Assembly: GCF_019655055.1 (NCBI RefSeq)
Contig: NZ_BPFA01000009.1
Coordinates: 62,001 to 126,000, forward strand
Direction: 5' to 3'
Length of the DNA: 64,000 nucleotides
DNA from: Shewanella sp. MBTL60-112-B2
GTDB taxonomy: Bacteria > Pseudomonadota > Gammaproteobacteria > Enterobacterales > Shewanellaceae
The notes beneath the pieces are model-generated. The model worked only from the letters and a program-made list of their open reading frames with translations. It was not told the origin of the DNA and searched no databases. The translations under genes and the position numbers were made by a program. Positions 53,133 to 61,365 of the stretch are shown here, in pieces. Within the stretch, counting starts at the first letter, position 1, and each line of letters opens with the position of its first letter.

Positions 53133-56100
53133 TCAACCAACAGCGAGCTTAGCTGTGTCATGCCACATATATGCAGGCATAGCTTGTTTTAGCTTCCATG
53201 TAATATTCATTGGTTGAGAGCCTTCATACTTAACAAAGTCTACGGGACCAAAATTGACAAATCCCATGGTTTTCCCATATTCATCTTTAGCTTGTTCTCT
53301 AACAAATAAGATGAACGTCTTGTTGTTTTCTTGCTGCGTTATATAGCCTAATCCTCTACCTGAGGTTGGCTTAGCACTGTTCTGGGTTTGCCAATGAAAT
53401 AGCGTGGGGCTGATCGCGTAGTCATGGTACATGGTTGTTGCTGAAAATTGCTTTTCGCATTTATCTAAGGTAACAAATAGCAGTTCAGTATTGGCACCTG
53501 CAATATTAAGTACACCTTCTCTACTGGATGATTTCTTATCAAATGTACTATCACCAAACGCGACCAATATGTGTTCTTTGGGATAACGTACATGCATCTT
53601 CAATGGCGAGTTATCCACTACTGCATTGCTAACTGCAGACATCTTAAATTCTTGTGTGGTTAAGCGTTCAATAAGCAGTGAAATAACGTCATTAAGCTCG
53701 TCTTGTAGTTTCTTATGTTTTAGCGCAAGTAAGCTCTGCTCAATGGTATCAAATCCGGCTTGCTTACCCGTTTTATCCCAAAAGTCATAATGACACATGG
53801 TTGAGAAAAGCACATTGTGTTGTTCTGCATCAGACCCTACAGCAGCTTGAGTTGGCAATGAGAAGTTGCTTTCACATAATGCTTTGATGAACCGCAAATA
53901 AGAGATAGAAGTGCAGTTTAATAAGCGATTGTTGATAGCACGATAGTAAGCAGCATAAATGTCTAGCTGGTTCTGTTGTATTTCTTCACCATCGCTTGTT
54001 TCTACAAGTGCTCGCCAACCACCAAACTTACCTACTTTTACTTTATAGATATCCTCTAATGACAAGTCAGGATAGATATGCAGAAAGTTTGCTAGCGTAA
54101 GAGGTAAATCTGTCACGTTAGGGTAGTTTGAAATTAAGCCAAGCAGTCTGTTTTTGTTTAAGGTTGCTAGTGATATGTTCCTTAAGATCATTTGCTGCGT
54201 TTTTTCTTGCAGTTCTATTCGGCAGCCTAAAGGCAAATGTGGAAACCCTTGTTTGATCTCCTTTGAAATAGATTGGTTGGTTTTGCCGATAAGCGCTCTA
54301 AACTTATGCGAAAAATCATACTCAGGACGAGAGTTACCAACGAAATCAATGACGGTGCAGCACTCTTTATCTTTAGTCAGTCGTAAGCCGCGACCTAATT
54401 GTTGAAGAAAGATAGTCAGACTTTCTGTTGGTCTTAAAAATAGTAATGTGTCCAGTTCTGGAATATCGATACCTTCGTTGAATATATCAACCACAAACAA
54501 AACGTTAATTTCTTTCGATTTTAAACGTTGCAGCTGAATGTCTCGTTCTTTTGAATTGTCACTGGTGAGTACGCCGCAAGGGATATTGCTTAAAGTGAAT
54601 TTTTTCGCCGTGAAGTTAGCGTGATCTTTGCTTACGCAAAACGCCAATGCGCGCATCTGCGATATGTCTGTGACAATTTCTTCTAAGCTTTGCAGTATTC
54701 GAAAGACCCTTTGGTCATTGTAAGTATAGAGCTTGGTCAGCTCGGCGATATCATAACGGCCTTTTGCCCATGAAACCTTTGTGAGATCGGTGTCATCATC
54801 AACTGCGAAGTATTGGAATGGTGATAAATGACGTTGATTAATAGCTTCAGGTAATCTGATTTCAGCTGCAATGACGTTACAAAAATCTTTAAGAATATCT
54901 GCTCCATCATGGCGTTCTGGTGTAGCAGTTAAACCGAGTAAAACTTGTGGCGTAAAGTGTTGCAGAATCGCGCGATAACTGTTTGCTGCTATGTGATGGA
55001 CTTCATCGATAACAATGTAATCGAAGTAATCTTCGGTTAATTGAATGGTCGCTAGCTGATTGTTTAAGCTTTGGATTGACGCGAATAACTGATTAAACCT
55101 TTGTGGTTTATTTTGTCCTACGAGTAATTCGCCAAACTGGTTATTTTTTAAAACGCCGCGATACGCACTTCTCGCTTGTTTTAAGATTTCCTCTCTATGC
55201 GCTAAAAATAAAAATTTAGCTTCAGGATTCTCTGCATAAAACTCAGCGAAATCAAACGCTGAAATGATAGTTTTTCCTGTGCCTGTCGCTGCAACAACAA
55301 GATTTCTATATCTGCCATGTAGCTCACGCTCTACTTTTAGCTTGTCTAAAATGGCTCGCTGATGGGAATGAGGTTTAATGTCAAAGTAAAAGCGAGGTTC
55401 AGCTGTGTTATATGTTCCTTTCGCTTCTTGCAAGGCGTTAACTAAGCGTTCTTTGCTTTGGGTCTTACCATCAAAATATTCAAAATCAGCTGACTCCCAA
55501 TAGGTTTCAAATGTACTGAGAGATTTTTCAATAATATGTGGGATCTCTTGTGAGGTGATCTTTAAGTTCCACTCTAAGCCACTAGTTAAAGCTGAATGTG
55601 ACAGATTGGATGAACCGATATAACCAGTATGAAAGCTCGAGTTACGCATGAACAAATAGGATTTTGCGTGTAAGCGTTCTCTATTGGTGTTGTAGCTTAG
55701 CTTCACTTGTGTGTTTGGTAGAAATGCTAAAAACTCAACGGCTTTAGCATCAGTTGCGCCCATATAGGATGTGGTTATAACCTTTAGCTGTTTACCGCTG
55801 CGAGTAAATTCTTCAAGCTCTTTTTTAAAGATCCTGATCCCAGCCCATTTGATAAATGAGACTAGCCAATAGATTTTATCGGATGACTGGATCTCCCGTT
55901 TAATCTCAGTTTCAAGAGATACGCCTGCATTGCTTCCACAAAATAACTCGCTCTGAGTGAGTCCTGTTAGTGGCATGATGCCTTCAATATACTTTGGGAA
56001 ATCTGAGGATATTGGGTTTTGCTTATCTAGCAATGCTGTCAGGATCTTGCCTTGGCTATCAATCAGATTTTCGGTGATGAGCTCACTATCGCCAATATTA

Positions 56101-56351
56101 GCACTAAGCCATTCAATGACTTTATTGGCTAAACCAATTTGCTCAAAAACGCGATCATTGCCATTAGGTACAGAGTCTATTGCTATTTCGATAATTCGAG
56201 TCAAAAAGCGAGAGAGCCAAGAAGCGGCTTCACCATTTTCTAATGAACGTTCGCCAACATAGAAAGCTTTGCGATCTAATTTCTGTTCGACCAATTGAGT
56301 TATTAGTTGCTCGTATATGCCGGTTTGGTTCATGAAAAATGCTTTTATCAT
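53133..56351 (-). CDS. PLD-nuclease-like / SF2 helicase / DUF3427 protein
   Basis: 1072 residues in three parts. Residues 140-290 are a phospholipase D-type domain with LHAK (His228, Lys230) and GSSNLS (246-251). Residues 325-680 are an SF2 helicase: Walker A ATGTGKT (355-361), DEVH (449-452), GLTATPER and QQLGRGLRL. The C-terminal 350 residues match the DUF3427 type (VAFGDSTFDKKSS, TQNSAKPTSGRGLGYI). This layout suggests a DNA-processing enzyme and is frequent in accessory islands. A defence or restriction role is plausible but unproven. A second ATG at 56333 is an alternative start. Confidence 0.88.
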   Translation of the reverse strand: MIKAFFMNQTGIYEQLITQLVEQKLDRKAFYVGERSLENGEAASWLSRFLTRIIEIAIDSVPNGNDRVFEQIGLANKVIEWLSANIGDSELITENLIDSQGKILTALLDKQNPISSDFPKYIEGIMPLTGLTQSELFCGSNAGVSLETEIKREIQSSDKIYWLVSFIKWAGIRIFKKELEEFTRSGKQLKVITTSYMGATDAKAVEFLAFLPNTQVKLSYNTNRERLHAKSYLFMRNSSFHTGYIGSSNLSHSALTSGLEWNLKITSQEIPHIIEKSLSTFETYWESADFEYFDGKTQSKERLVNALQEAKGTYNTAEPRFYFDIKPHSHQRAILDKLKVERELHGRYRNLVVAATGTGKTIISAFDFAEFYAENPEAKFLFLAHREEILKQARSAYRGVLKNNQFGELLVGQNKPQRFNQLFASIQSLNNQLATIQLTEDYFDYIVIDEVHHIAANSYRAILQHFTPQVLLGLTATPERHDGADILKDFCNVIAAEIRLPEAINQRHLSPFQYFAVDDDTDLTKVSWAKGRYDIAELTKLYTYNDQRVFRILQSLEEIVTDISQMRALAFCVSKDHANFTAKKFTLSNIPCGVLTSDNSKERDIQLQRLKSKEINVLFVVDIFNEGIDIPELDTLLFLRPTESLTIFLQQLGRGLRLTKDKECCTVIDFVGNSRPEYDFSHKFRALIGKTNQSISKEIKQGFPHLPLGCRIELQEKTQQMILRNISLATLNKNRLLGLISNYPNVTDLPLTLANFLHIYPDLSLEDIYKVKVGKFGGWRALVETSDGEEIQQNQLDIYAAYYRAINNRLLNCTSISYLRFIKALCESNFSLPTQAAVGSDAEQHNVLFSTMCHYDFWDKTGKQAGFDTIEQSLLALKHKKLQDELNDVISLLIERLTTQEFKMSAVSNAVVDNSPLKMHVRYPKEHILVAFGDSTFDKKSSSREGVLNIAGANTELLFVTLDKCEKQFSATTMYHDYAISPTLFHWQTQNSAKPTSGRGLGYITQQENNKTFILFVREQAKDEYGKTMGFVNFGPVDFVKYEGSQPMNITWKLKQAMPAYMWHDTAKLAVG

Positions 56352-56450
56352 TTGAAGTTAGCTAAGAGTAACCGAATTGATTAATAGAAATAAGTAGTGA
56401 TATTCAAACTTATCAATTGAATTATTAATACTGATTAACACCCAGCAAAA

Positions 56451-56471
56451 AGCCCAGCATTTAGCTGGGCT
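56451..56471 (-). terminator. Terminator hairpin attached to the duplicated yicC end
   Basis: AGCCCAGC pairs with GCTGGGCT around a 5-base loop, followed on the minus strand by TTTTTGC. It does not serve any complete gene, but lies 54 bases past the duplicated yicC stop. It resembles the present yicC terminator at 58534-58556 (AAGCCCAG / CTGGGCTT). Confidence 0.8.
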
Positions 56472-56523
56472 CTCTTATATTTTACTGCTTGTCTTTTACA
56501 GCGACTTTTCCAAACGAAGAAAG

Positions 56524-56545
56524 CTTATTCTACGTTCTGGATCTG
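56524..56545 (-). repeat. Displaced copy of the yicC 3' end (putative attachment site)
   Basis: 22 bases match the end of yicC (58583-58604) at 19 positions, with the core TCTACGTTCTG identical. Read on the minus strand it encodes QIQNVE-stop, exactly the YicC C-terminus, and all three differences are synonymous. The bases outside the match are unrelated. It marks the far border of an insertion carrying the second hipBA pair. Confidence 0.75.
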
Positions 56546-56731
56546 TTTGTAGGGCGCAGGTGTACGACTCGTCACTTATCAGTCTATTACTGTTTTATTT
56601 GGAGGTGAATTTTAGTTTTACCCACCGATACCGTCCCCACTAGGTTTATCTGTGAAGGATCACTTGCTTCATTTCATCATTGAGCTAGTCAAAGTTTATG
56701 AGCTCTGACTATCGATCCTTCAAGCCAAATT

Positions 56732-56827
56732 ACAACTATTGAGTTGTATTTTCGGCTTGATACATCAGATAAGTTGTTTACAGCTGGTTTTACAACTAAT
56801 ATGTTGTTTATAGGTTTGTGTACAACT
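56732..56827 (+). promoter_or_regulatory. Operator array of the second hipBA module
   Basis: Dyads ACAACT-attg-AGTTGT (56732-56747) and ACAACT-aata-TGTTGT (56792-56807), plus half-sites AGTTGT (56772-56777) and ACAACT (56822-56827). The first dyad is nested in an outer pair TCAAGCC / GGCTTGA. The last half-site ends 25 bases before the hipB start. The likely ligand is the downstream HipB-like protein. Confidence 0.72.
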
Positions 56828-56852
56828 TTTCTATTATTTGAGGTTGGGTGTG

Positions 56853-57164
56853 ATGACGATTGAGCAAATTTCCAAACTACTTTCATCTCGACGTAAACAG
56901 CTCCAGATGGAACAAAAAGATATGTATATGCGTATCGGTATGAAGCAGCAGCAATATCAGCGTATCGAAGCTGGTAGCGATATGAAGTTGTCTACTCTAT
57001 TACGTGTTCTAGATGGCTTAAATATGGAATTATCTATTACCCCTAAGGGAAGCAATATTGATCAACCTAGATTAGAAGTCGCTTCAAGTGATGCCTGTGT
57101 TGAATCGCTAGAAGATGATTCGGATGATTTAGGGTTTTGGTTTGGATCTGAGGATCAGAAATGA
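56853..57164 (+). CDS. hipB: HipB-like antitoxin and repressor (second module)
   Basis: 103 residues from the ATG at 56853, preceded by GAGG nine bases upstream. A TTG at 56838 would overlap that site. Cro/CI-type helix-turn-helix: RRKQLQMEQKDMYMRIGMKQQQYQRIEAG, then LSTLLRVLDGLNMELSI. The C-terminal tail is acidic and ends DDLGFWFG, similar in placement to the C-terminal Trp tail that E. coli HipB inserts into HipA. Overlaps hipA by 4 bases. Confidence 0.9.
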   Translation: MTIEQISKLLSSRRKQLQMEQKDMYMRIGMKQQQYQRIEAGSDMKLSTLLRVLDGLNMELSITPKGSNIDQPRLEVASSDACVESLEDDSDDLGFWFGSEDQK

Positions 57165-58417
57165 GCAAACAAATAGAGCAAGTAGAAGGATTGAATATTC
57201 AGCTACACGGTATCGATATTGGCGTTGTTGCTCATTATGCTGGCGGGAAGAACATACTTAGTTTTAACCCTGAATATATTGCAATGCCCAAGCATGAAAG
57301 ACCTGTGCTTACACTTAGACAGCTTCAAGATCCTAGTTATTTCTCTAAGCCTCAAATCCGCAGTGACAAAATACCCCCTGTATTATCTAATTTATTACCA
57401 GAAGGGATCTTAAGGGATATTGTGGCGAAAGCGCTTCAATGTCACGTAAATAACGAGTTCTCGATTTTGGCCTATTTGGGGACTAATTTGCCTGGTGCAT
57501 TGGTGGCGACGCCTATCAGAGCAGGTAATATGCCAGCTTGGGCGTTAGAACAACGTTTAGTGACCGAACCACAGCAGATTAACGTTAAACATGCAGATAC
57601 TAAATTTTCGCTTGCTGGTGTACAGATGAAATTCTCATCTTCTCATGTAGATGGTCGCTATCACATTGATCAGGAAATTTCTGAAGATATGTGGATTATT
57701 AAAACGCCTTCAACAGTGCATAAAGGTGTGTCTGTCAATGAATATACCTGTATGAAGTTGGCCGAAGCGGCAGGCGCAAAAATCCCAGATATACGCTTAA
57801 TCAAACTCAATGAGTTGGAGGGATTACCAAATATCAGACTCCCCTATGAAACATATGCTTATGGTATAAAACGTTTTGATCGTACTCATGAAGGCCGAGT
57901 GCATACTGAAGACTTTGCTCAAATCTTTGGCCTATATCCTACAGATAAATATCAGAAAGTTAACTATGAACAATTAGGGCAGGTACTATTCCGTACAAGT
58001 TATGATCGCTTGGGTGATGTACAGCAAATGGCGAGAAGATTACTGATTAATATACTGTTAGGTAATGGTGATGCTCACCTTAAGAATTGGACCATCATCT
58101 ACCAAGATCAGCGCACTCCTCGTTTGTCACCGCTTTATGATGTGGTGTTCACTGCTCCTTACATACAAGATGACAGCCTTGCTTTGAATATGGCCAAGTC
58201 TAAACAGTGGTATGAAATAACGTTACAGCATTTTGAGAAGTGGTCAAATACGGTAGGTGTTCCATGGGTGGCAATTAAACCACATCTTCTCGATACGATA
58301 GTGAAGGCTCGCTCTATGTGGCCAGAGATGCTCGAAGCACTGCCTATGCTAGATGAGCATAAAGAAGCTTTGCAAAGTCATTGGCAAACGTTATCACCAG
58401 AGTTTCAGGTTCGTTAG
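57161..58417 (+). CDS. hipA: HipA-family serine/threonine kinase toxin (second module)
   Basis: 418 residues, close to E. coli HipA in layout. The P-loop is FSLAGVQMKFS (149-159), with Ser150 at the same number as the E. coli autophosphorylated serine. The catalytic loop is GNGDAHLKNW (301-310) and the metal motif LSPLYDVV follows. The Asn-terminal segment has LSNLLPEGILRD. It should phosphorylate glutamyl-tRNA synthetase or another target and arrest growth until HipB binds. The module lies within the segment bounded by the two yicC 3' ends. Confidence 0.93.
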   Translation: MSKQIEQVEGLNIQLHGIDIGVVAHYAGGKNILSFNPEYIAMPKHERPVLTLRQLQDPSYFSKPQIRSDKIPPVLSNLLPEGILRDIVAKALQCHVNNEFSILAYLGTNLPGALVATPIRAGNMPAWALEQRLVTEPQQINVKHADTKFSLAGVQMKFSSSHVDGRYHIDQEISEDMWIIKTPSTVHKGVSVNEYTCMKLAEAAGAKIPDIRLIKLNELEGLPNIRLPYETYAYGIKRFDRTHEGRVHTEDFAQIFGLYPTDKYQKVNYEQLGQVLFRTSYDRLGDVQQMARRLLINILLGNGDAHLKNWTIIYQDQRTPRLSPLYDVVFTAPYIQDDSLALNMAKSKQWYEITLQHFEKWSNTVGVPWVAIKPHLLDTIVKARSMWPEMLEALPMLDEHKEALQSHWQTLSPEFQVR

Positions 58418-58420
58418 CTG

Positions 58421-58494
58421 TATGTCGATAAAATCAGGTTTTATCGACATAAATTACGAGTACTGAGTGCATATGTAGATAGTATCGACATATG
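58421..58494. repeat. Three TATCGACATA repeats forming palindromes beside the yicC end
   Basis: TATGTCGATA (58421-58430), TATCGACATA (58442-58451) and TATCGACATA (58483-58492). The first two make a perfect 13-bp hairpin (58421-58433 with 58439-58451). The third is part of a further dyad CATATGT...ACATATG (58470-58494). There is no T-tract, so it is not a normal terminator. They could be recombination accessory sites or a HipA-end structure. Confidence 0.6.
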
Positions 58495-58533
58495 TTGAGC
58501 TGACATCCATAACGACAGACGAAAGGCAAACAA

Positions 58534-58556
58534 AAGCCCAGCGATAAACTGGGCTT
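58534..58556 (-). terminator. Rho-independent terminator of yicC
   Basis: AAGCCCAG pairs with CTGGGCTT around a 7-base loop, followed on the minus strand by TTGTTTGCC. It lies 28 bases past the yicC stop. Confidence 0.85.
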
Positions 58557-58582
58557 AAAACGCTAATTCAAATCGATAGAGA

Positions 58583-58604
58583 CTTACTCTACGTTCTGAA
58601 TTTG
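58583..58604 (-). repeat. yicC 3' end, second half of the direct repeat
   Basis: Partner of the copy at 56524-56545, in the same orientation. It includes the codons for QIQNVE and the stop of the intact yicC. The two copies define a segment of about 2.06 kb. Confidence 0.75.
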
Positions 58605-59447
58605 CTCACGCATTTGCTCGATAAGTACTTTAAGCTCTACCGCTGCTGCGGTAACGTCGTTGCTGATTGACTTAGACGCTAGGGTATTTGACTCACGGTT
58701 AAACTCTTGCATCATAAAGTCTAGACGGCGACCTTGTGCGCCACCTTTCTTAAGAATACGGCGCGTTTCTGCTACGTGAGCGTCAAGACGGTCCATCTCT
58801 TCGGCAACGTCCATCTTCTGCGCTAGCAGAACCATCTCTTGCTCCATACGAGCAGGGTCAAGTTCACCGGTGATTTCAGCTAAACGGTTAGTTAGCTTGT
58901 CACGCTGCCATTGCATAACGGTTGGCATGTGGCCACGTACAACTGCTACTTGCTCAACGATTTGGTCAAGGCGCGTTTGTAGCATGGTGTTGATTGCATC
59001 ACCTTCACGGCCACGGGCTTCGATAAACTGATCGATTGCTTCATCAAAAGCCACTAACAACTCTTTGCCTAGTACGTCCATGTCTTGCTCTGAGCCAGAC
59101 ATCACACCTGGCCAGCGTAATACGTCAACCACGTTTAGCTCGCCTTGGCCTGCTTCGTTTTTAACCCAGTTAGCGGCATTGATGATCTGCTTGGCTAGGT
59201 CTTGGTTTAGTTGTAGTTCGCTGTCGTTCTTTTCGTTTAGGTCATAACGAAGGTTTACTTCGATTTTACCGCGGTTTAAACGTTTACGTAGACGATCTCT
59301 AAGAACAGGCTCCAAGCTGCGGAAATGTTCTGGTAGGCGCAGGTAAGTTTCTAGGTAGCGCTGGTTAACTGAACGGATTTCCCAAGAGGCGGTGCCCCAA
59401 TCTGCTTTGTGCTCAATGCGAGCGTAGGCTGTCATGCTTTGGATCAT
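58584..59447 (-). CDS. yicC: YicC-family endoribonuclease/RNA-turnover protein
   Basis: 287 residues from the ATG at 59447 (MIQSMTAYAR), the standard YicC start. A longer reading to 59564 adds residues without family match. The N-terminal SVNQRYLETYLRLPE and RGKIEVNLRYD and the C-terminal GAQGRRLDFMMQEFNRESNTLASKS are diagnostic for YicC. E. coli YicC has RNase activity and acts on the sRNA RyhB. The gene faces away from rph. Its 3' end is duplicated 2 kb away, consistent with its known use as an integration site by mobile islands. Confidence 0.95.
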   Translation of the reverse strand: MIQSMTAYARIEHKADWGTASWEIRSVNQRYLETYLRLPEHFRSLEPVLRDRLRKRLNRGKIEVNLRYDLNEKNDSELQLNQDLAKQIINAANWVKNEAGQGELNVVDVLRWPGVMSGSEQDMDVLGKELLVAFDEAIDQFIEARGREGDAINTMLQTRLDQIVEQVAVVRGHMPTVMQWQRDKLTNRLAEITGELDPARMEQEMVLLAQKMDVAEEMDRLDAHVAETRRILKKGGAQGRRLDFMMQEFNRESNTLASKSISNDVTAAAVELKVLIEQMREQIQNVE

Positions 59448-59711
59448 TGATGATTTCCAGTGTGATTCGTCTAAGTGAGTTGTGATTATATACCCAAACA
59501 AATTGTAGGTGCATTTAATTTGCTCATGCTGCCGCTTTGTAAAAGAGTGCTTTAGGGCTTTCATTGTGTCGATTGTCGTTATTGCGGGCTAATGTGCAAA
59601 CTCAGCAGGTTGTTTTCTGCTGAGTTTACGGATTCAGATAGCATAGTGGCGCACATGTCCCTATAATATGCAGCCAAATTACCCCCATGCCCTTAAATAC
59701 AGGAATTCATC

Positions 59712-60425
59712 ATGCGCCCAAGCAACAGAACTCCAGCACAGTCTCGCCCTGTGACTATTACTCGCCAGTTTACTGCTCATGCCGAAGGTTCGGTTTTAGT
59801 AGAATTTGGTGACACCAAAGTACTGTGTACCGCTAGTTTTGAAGAAGGCGTACCGCGTTTCCTTAAAGGCCAAGGCCAAGGTTGGGTAACTGCTGAATAT
59901 GGCATGTTGCCACGTTCTACTCATAGCCGTATGCAGCGTGAAGCCGCTCGCGGTAAGCAGTCAGGTCGTACTCAAGAAATCCAGCGTCTAATTGGCCGTT
60001 CACTACGTGCAGCGGTAGACATGAAGCTGCTAGGCGAAAACACTATCGTTATCGACTGTGACGTGATCCAAGCGGACGGTGGTACTCGTACTGCTGCGAT
60101 TACTGGCGCCTGTGTTGCGTTAGTTGACGCGCTAAACTGGGCTCGTGGTAAAGGGATCTTGAAGACTAACCCGCTTAAGTTCCTTATTGCTGCGGTAAGT
60201 GTTGGTATTTATAAAGGCGAGCCAATCTGCGATTTAGAATATATCGAAGACAGCGCTGCTGAAACTGACATGAACGTGGTAATGACTGAGACCGGTAAGA
60301 TCATCGAGATCCAAGGTACTGCAGAAGGTGAGCCATTTAGCCATGAAGAGCTATTGAGCCTACTTGATTTGGCTAAGCACGGTATTCGCGAAATCGTTGA
60401 TATCCAGAAAGCTTCGTTAAGCTAA
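59712..60425 (+). CDS. rph: Ribonuclease PH
   Basis: 237 residues, full length. Start [20 protein letters not shown], then [27 protein letters not shown] with RAAR-type basic loop and [18 protein letters not shown], which hold the phosphate- and metal-binding residues. It trims tRNA 3' ends by phosphorolysis. Unlike E. coli K-12 the gene is intact. A terminator separates it from pyrE. Confidence 0.97.
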   Translation: MRPSNRTPAQSRPVTITRQFTAHAEGSVLVEFGDTKVLCTASFEEGVPRFLKGQGQGWVTAEYGMLPRSTHSRMQREAARGKQSGRTQEIQRLIGRSLRAAVDMKLLGENTIVIDCDVIQADGGTRTAAITGACVALVDALNWARGKGILKTNPLKFLIAAVSVGIYKGEPICDLEYIEDSAAETDMNVVMTETGKIIEIQGTAEGEPFSHEELLSLLDLAKHGIREIVDIQKASLS

Positions 60426-60442
60426 TTATCGTTTTTGTTATT

Positions 60443-60465
60443 AGGGCCCTACGGGGTCCTTTTTG
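60443..60465 (+). terminator. Terminator between rph and pyrE
   Basis: AGGgCCC pairs with GGGgtCCT-type complement (one G-T pair) around a 4-base loop, followed by TTTTTG. It lies 18 bases past the rph stop. Confidence 0.8.
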
Positions 60466-60534
60466 TAAGTAAAGAAAACCAAATAATATTAAATAATACG
60501 CAGAGTATTACCCCTACATTTTTAAGGAGAGATT

Positions 60535-61176
60535 GTGAAAGCCTATCAACGTGAGTTTATTGAATTTGCCCTAGAACGTCAGGTACTTCGATTTGGCGAA
60601 TTTACGTTAAAGTCAGGCCGCACTAGCCCTTATTTCTTTAACGCTGGCTTGTTTAATACTGGCCGTGACTTAGCGCGTCTAGGTCGTTTTTATGCTGCGG
60701 CGCTAGTTGACTCAGGTATTGAGTATGACTTGCTATTTGGCCCTGCATACAAAGGTATTCCAATCGCGACTACTACTGCAGTTGCTCTGTGCGATCACCA
60801 CGATATCGACATGCCTTACTGCTTTAACCGTAAAGAGAAGAAAGATCACGGTGAAGGTGGCAGCTTGGTGGGTAGTGAGCTGCAAGGCCGCGTAATGCTA
60901 GTTGATGACGTGATCACCGCAGGTACTGCGATCCGTGAATCAATGGAAATCATTGAAGCGCATAAAGCAGCATTGGCTGGTGTGTTGATTGCACTAGACC
61001 GCCAAGAGAAGGGCAAGGGTGAGCTTTCTGCGATTCAAGAAGTTGAGCGCGACTTTGGTTGTGACATCGTGTCTATCATCAAGCTTGAAGACTTGATTAA
61101 CTACTTGTCTGAAAAGTCAGGTATGGAAGCAGAGCTTGCAACTGTAAGCGCTTACCGCGACCAGTACGGGATTTAA
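60535..61176 (+). CDS. pyrE: Orotate phosphoribosyltransferase
   Basis: 213 residues from a GTG at 60535 with AAGGAGAG directly upstream. The start [15 protein letters not shown] matches E. coli PyrE. The PRPP-binding motif is [16 protein letters not shown], and the catalytic loop has [12 protein letters not shown]. It converts orotate and PRPP to OMP in pyrimidine synthesis. It has its own promoter region after the rph terminator, and ends before the repeat-rich spacer. Confidence 0.97.
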   Translation: MKAYQREFIEFALERQVLRFGEFTLKSGRTSPYFFNAGLFNTGRDLARLGRFYAAALVDSGIEYDLLFGPAYKGIPIATTTAVALCDHHDIDMPYCFNRKEKKDHGEGGSLVGSELQGRVMLVDDVITAGTAIRESMEIIEAHKAALAGVLIALDRQEKGKGELSAIQEVERDFGCDIVSIIKLEDLINYLSEKSGMEAELATVSAYRDQYGI

Positions 61177-61189
61177 GGCTTTAGGATGA

Positions 61190-61234
61190 CGGAACGCTGC
61201 GCTCACGGATAACCGAACGCTGCGCTTACGGATA
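61190..61234. repeat. Tandem 22-bp repeat downstream of pyrE
   Basis: Two copies, 61190-61211 and 61213-61234, agree at 20 of 22 bases with a 23-base period and share the core ACGCTGCGCT. Related words (CGTTCCG, GCTTGCGAG) appear beyond the terminator at 61312-61345. Probably an intergenic repeat family; no function is visible. Confidence 0.7.
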
Positions 61235-61245
61235 GCGGAAAAGAT

Positions 61246-61287
61246 AAATGCCGCGATTACAGTTAAATGTAATCGCGGCATTTTTTT
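61246..61287. terminator. Bidirectional terminator between pyrE and folE
   Basis: A perfect 16-bp stem, AAATGCCGCGATTACA (61246-61261) with its complement at 61268-61283, and a 6-base loop. It runs into seven T on the plus strand. It serves pyrE and may also catch folE transcripts. Confidence 0.92.
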
Positions 61288-61365
61288 ATGATTTTACCGT
61301 AAGGCCGAAGGCCGTTCCGTTATCTGTTAACGAGCTTGCGAGTGTTCCGTTTTCGGTCTTTTACC

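Noticed and set aside
53119..53154. AGCTAAGCT/AGCTTAGCT inverted repeat as helicase terminator
   Set aside because: 18-base loop, no T-tract and overlaps the stop codon; noted under the interval only.
48719..58417. A single defence island from the first hipBA through the helicase to the second hipBA
   Set aside because: NupC and the nucleosidase interrupt it, no recombinase or shared borders span the whole stretch, and only the second hipBA has identifiable borders.
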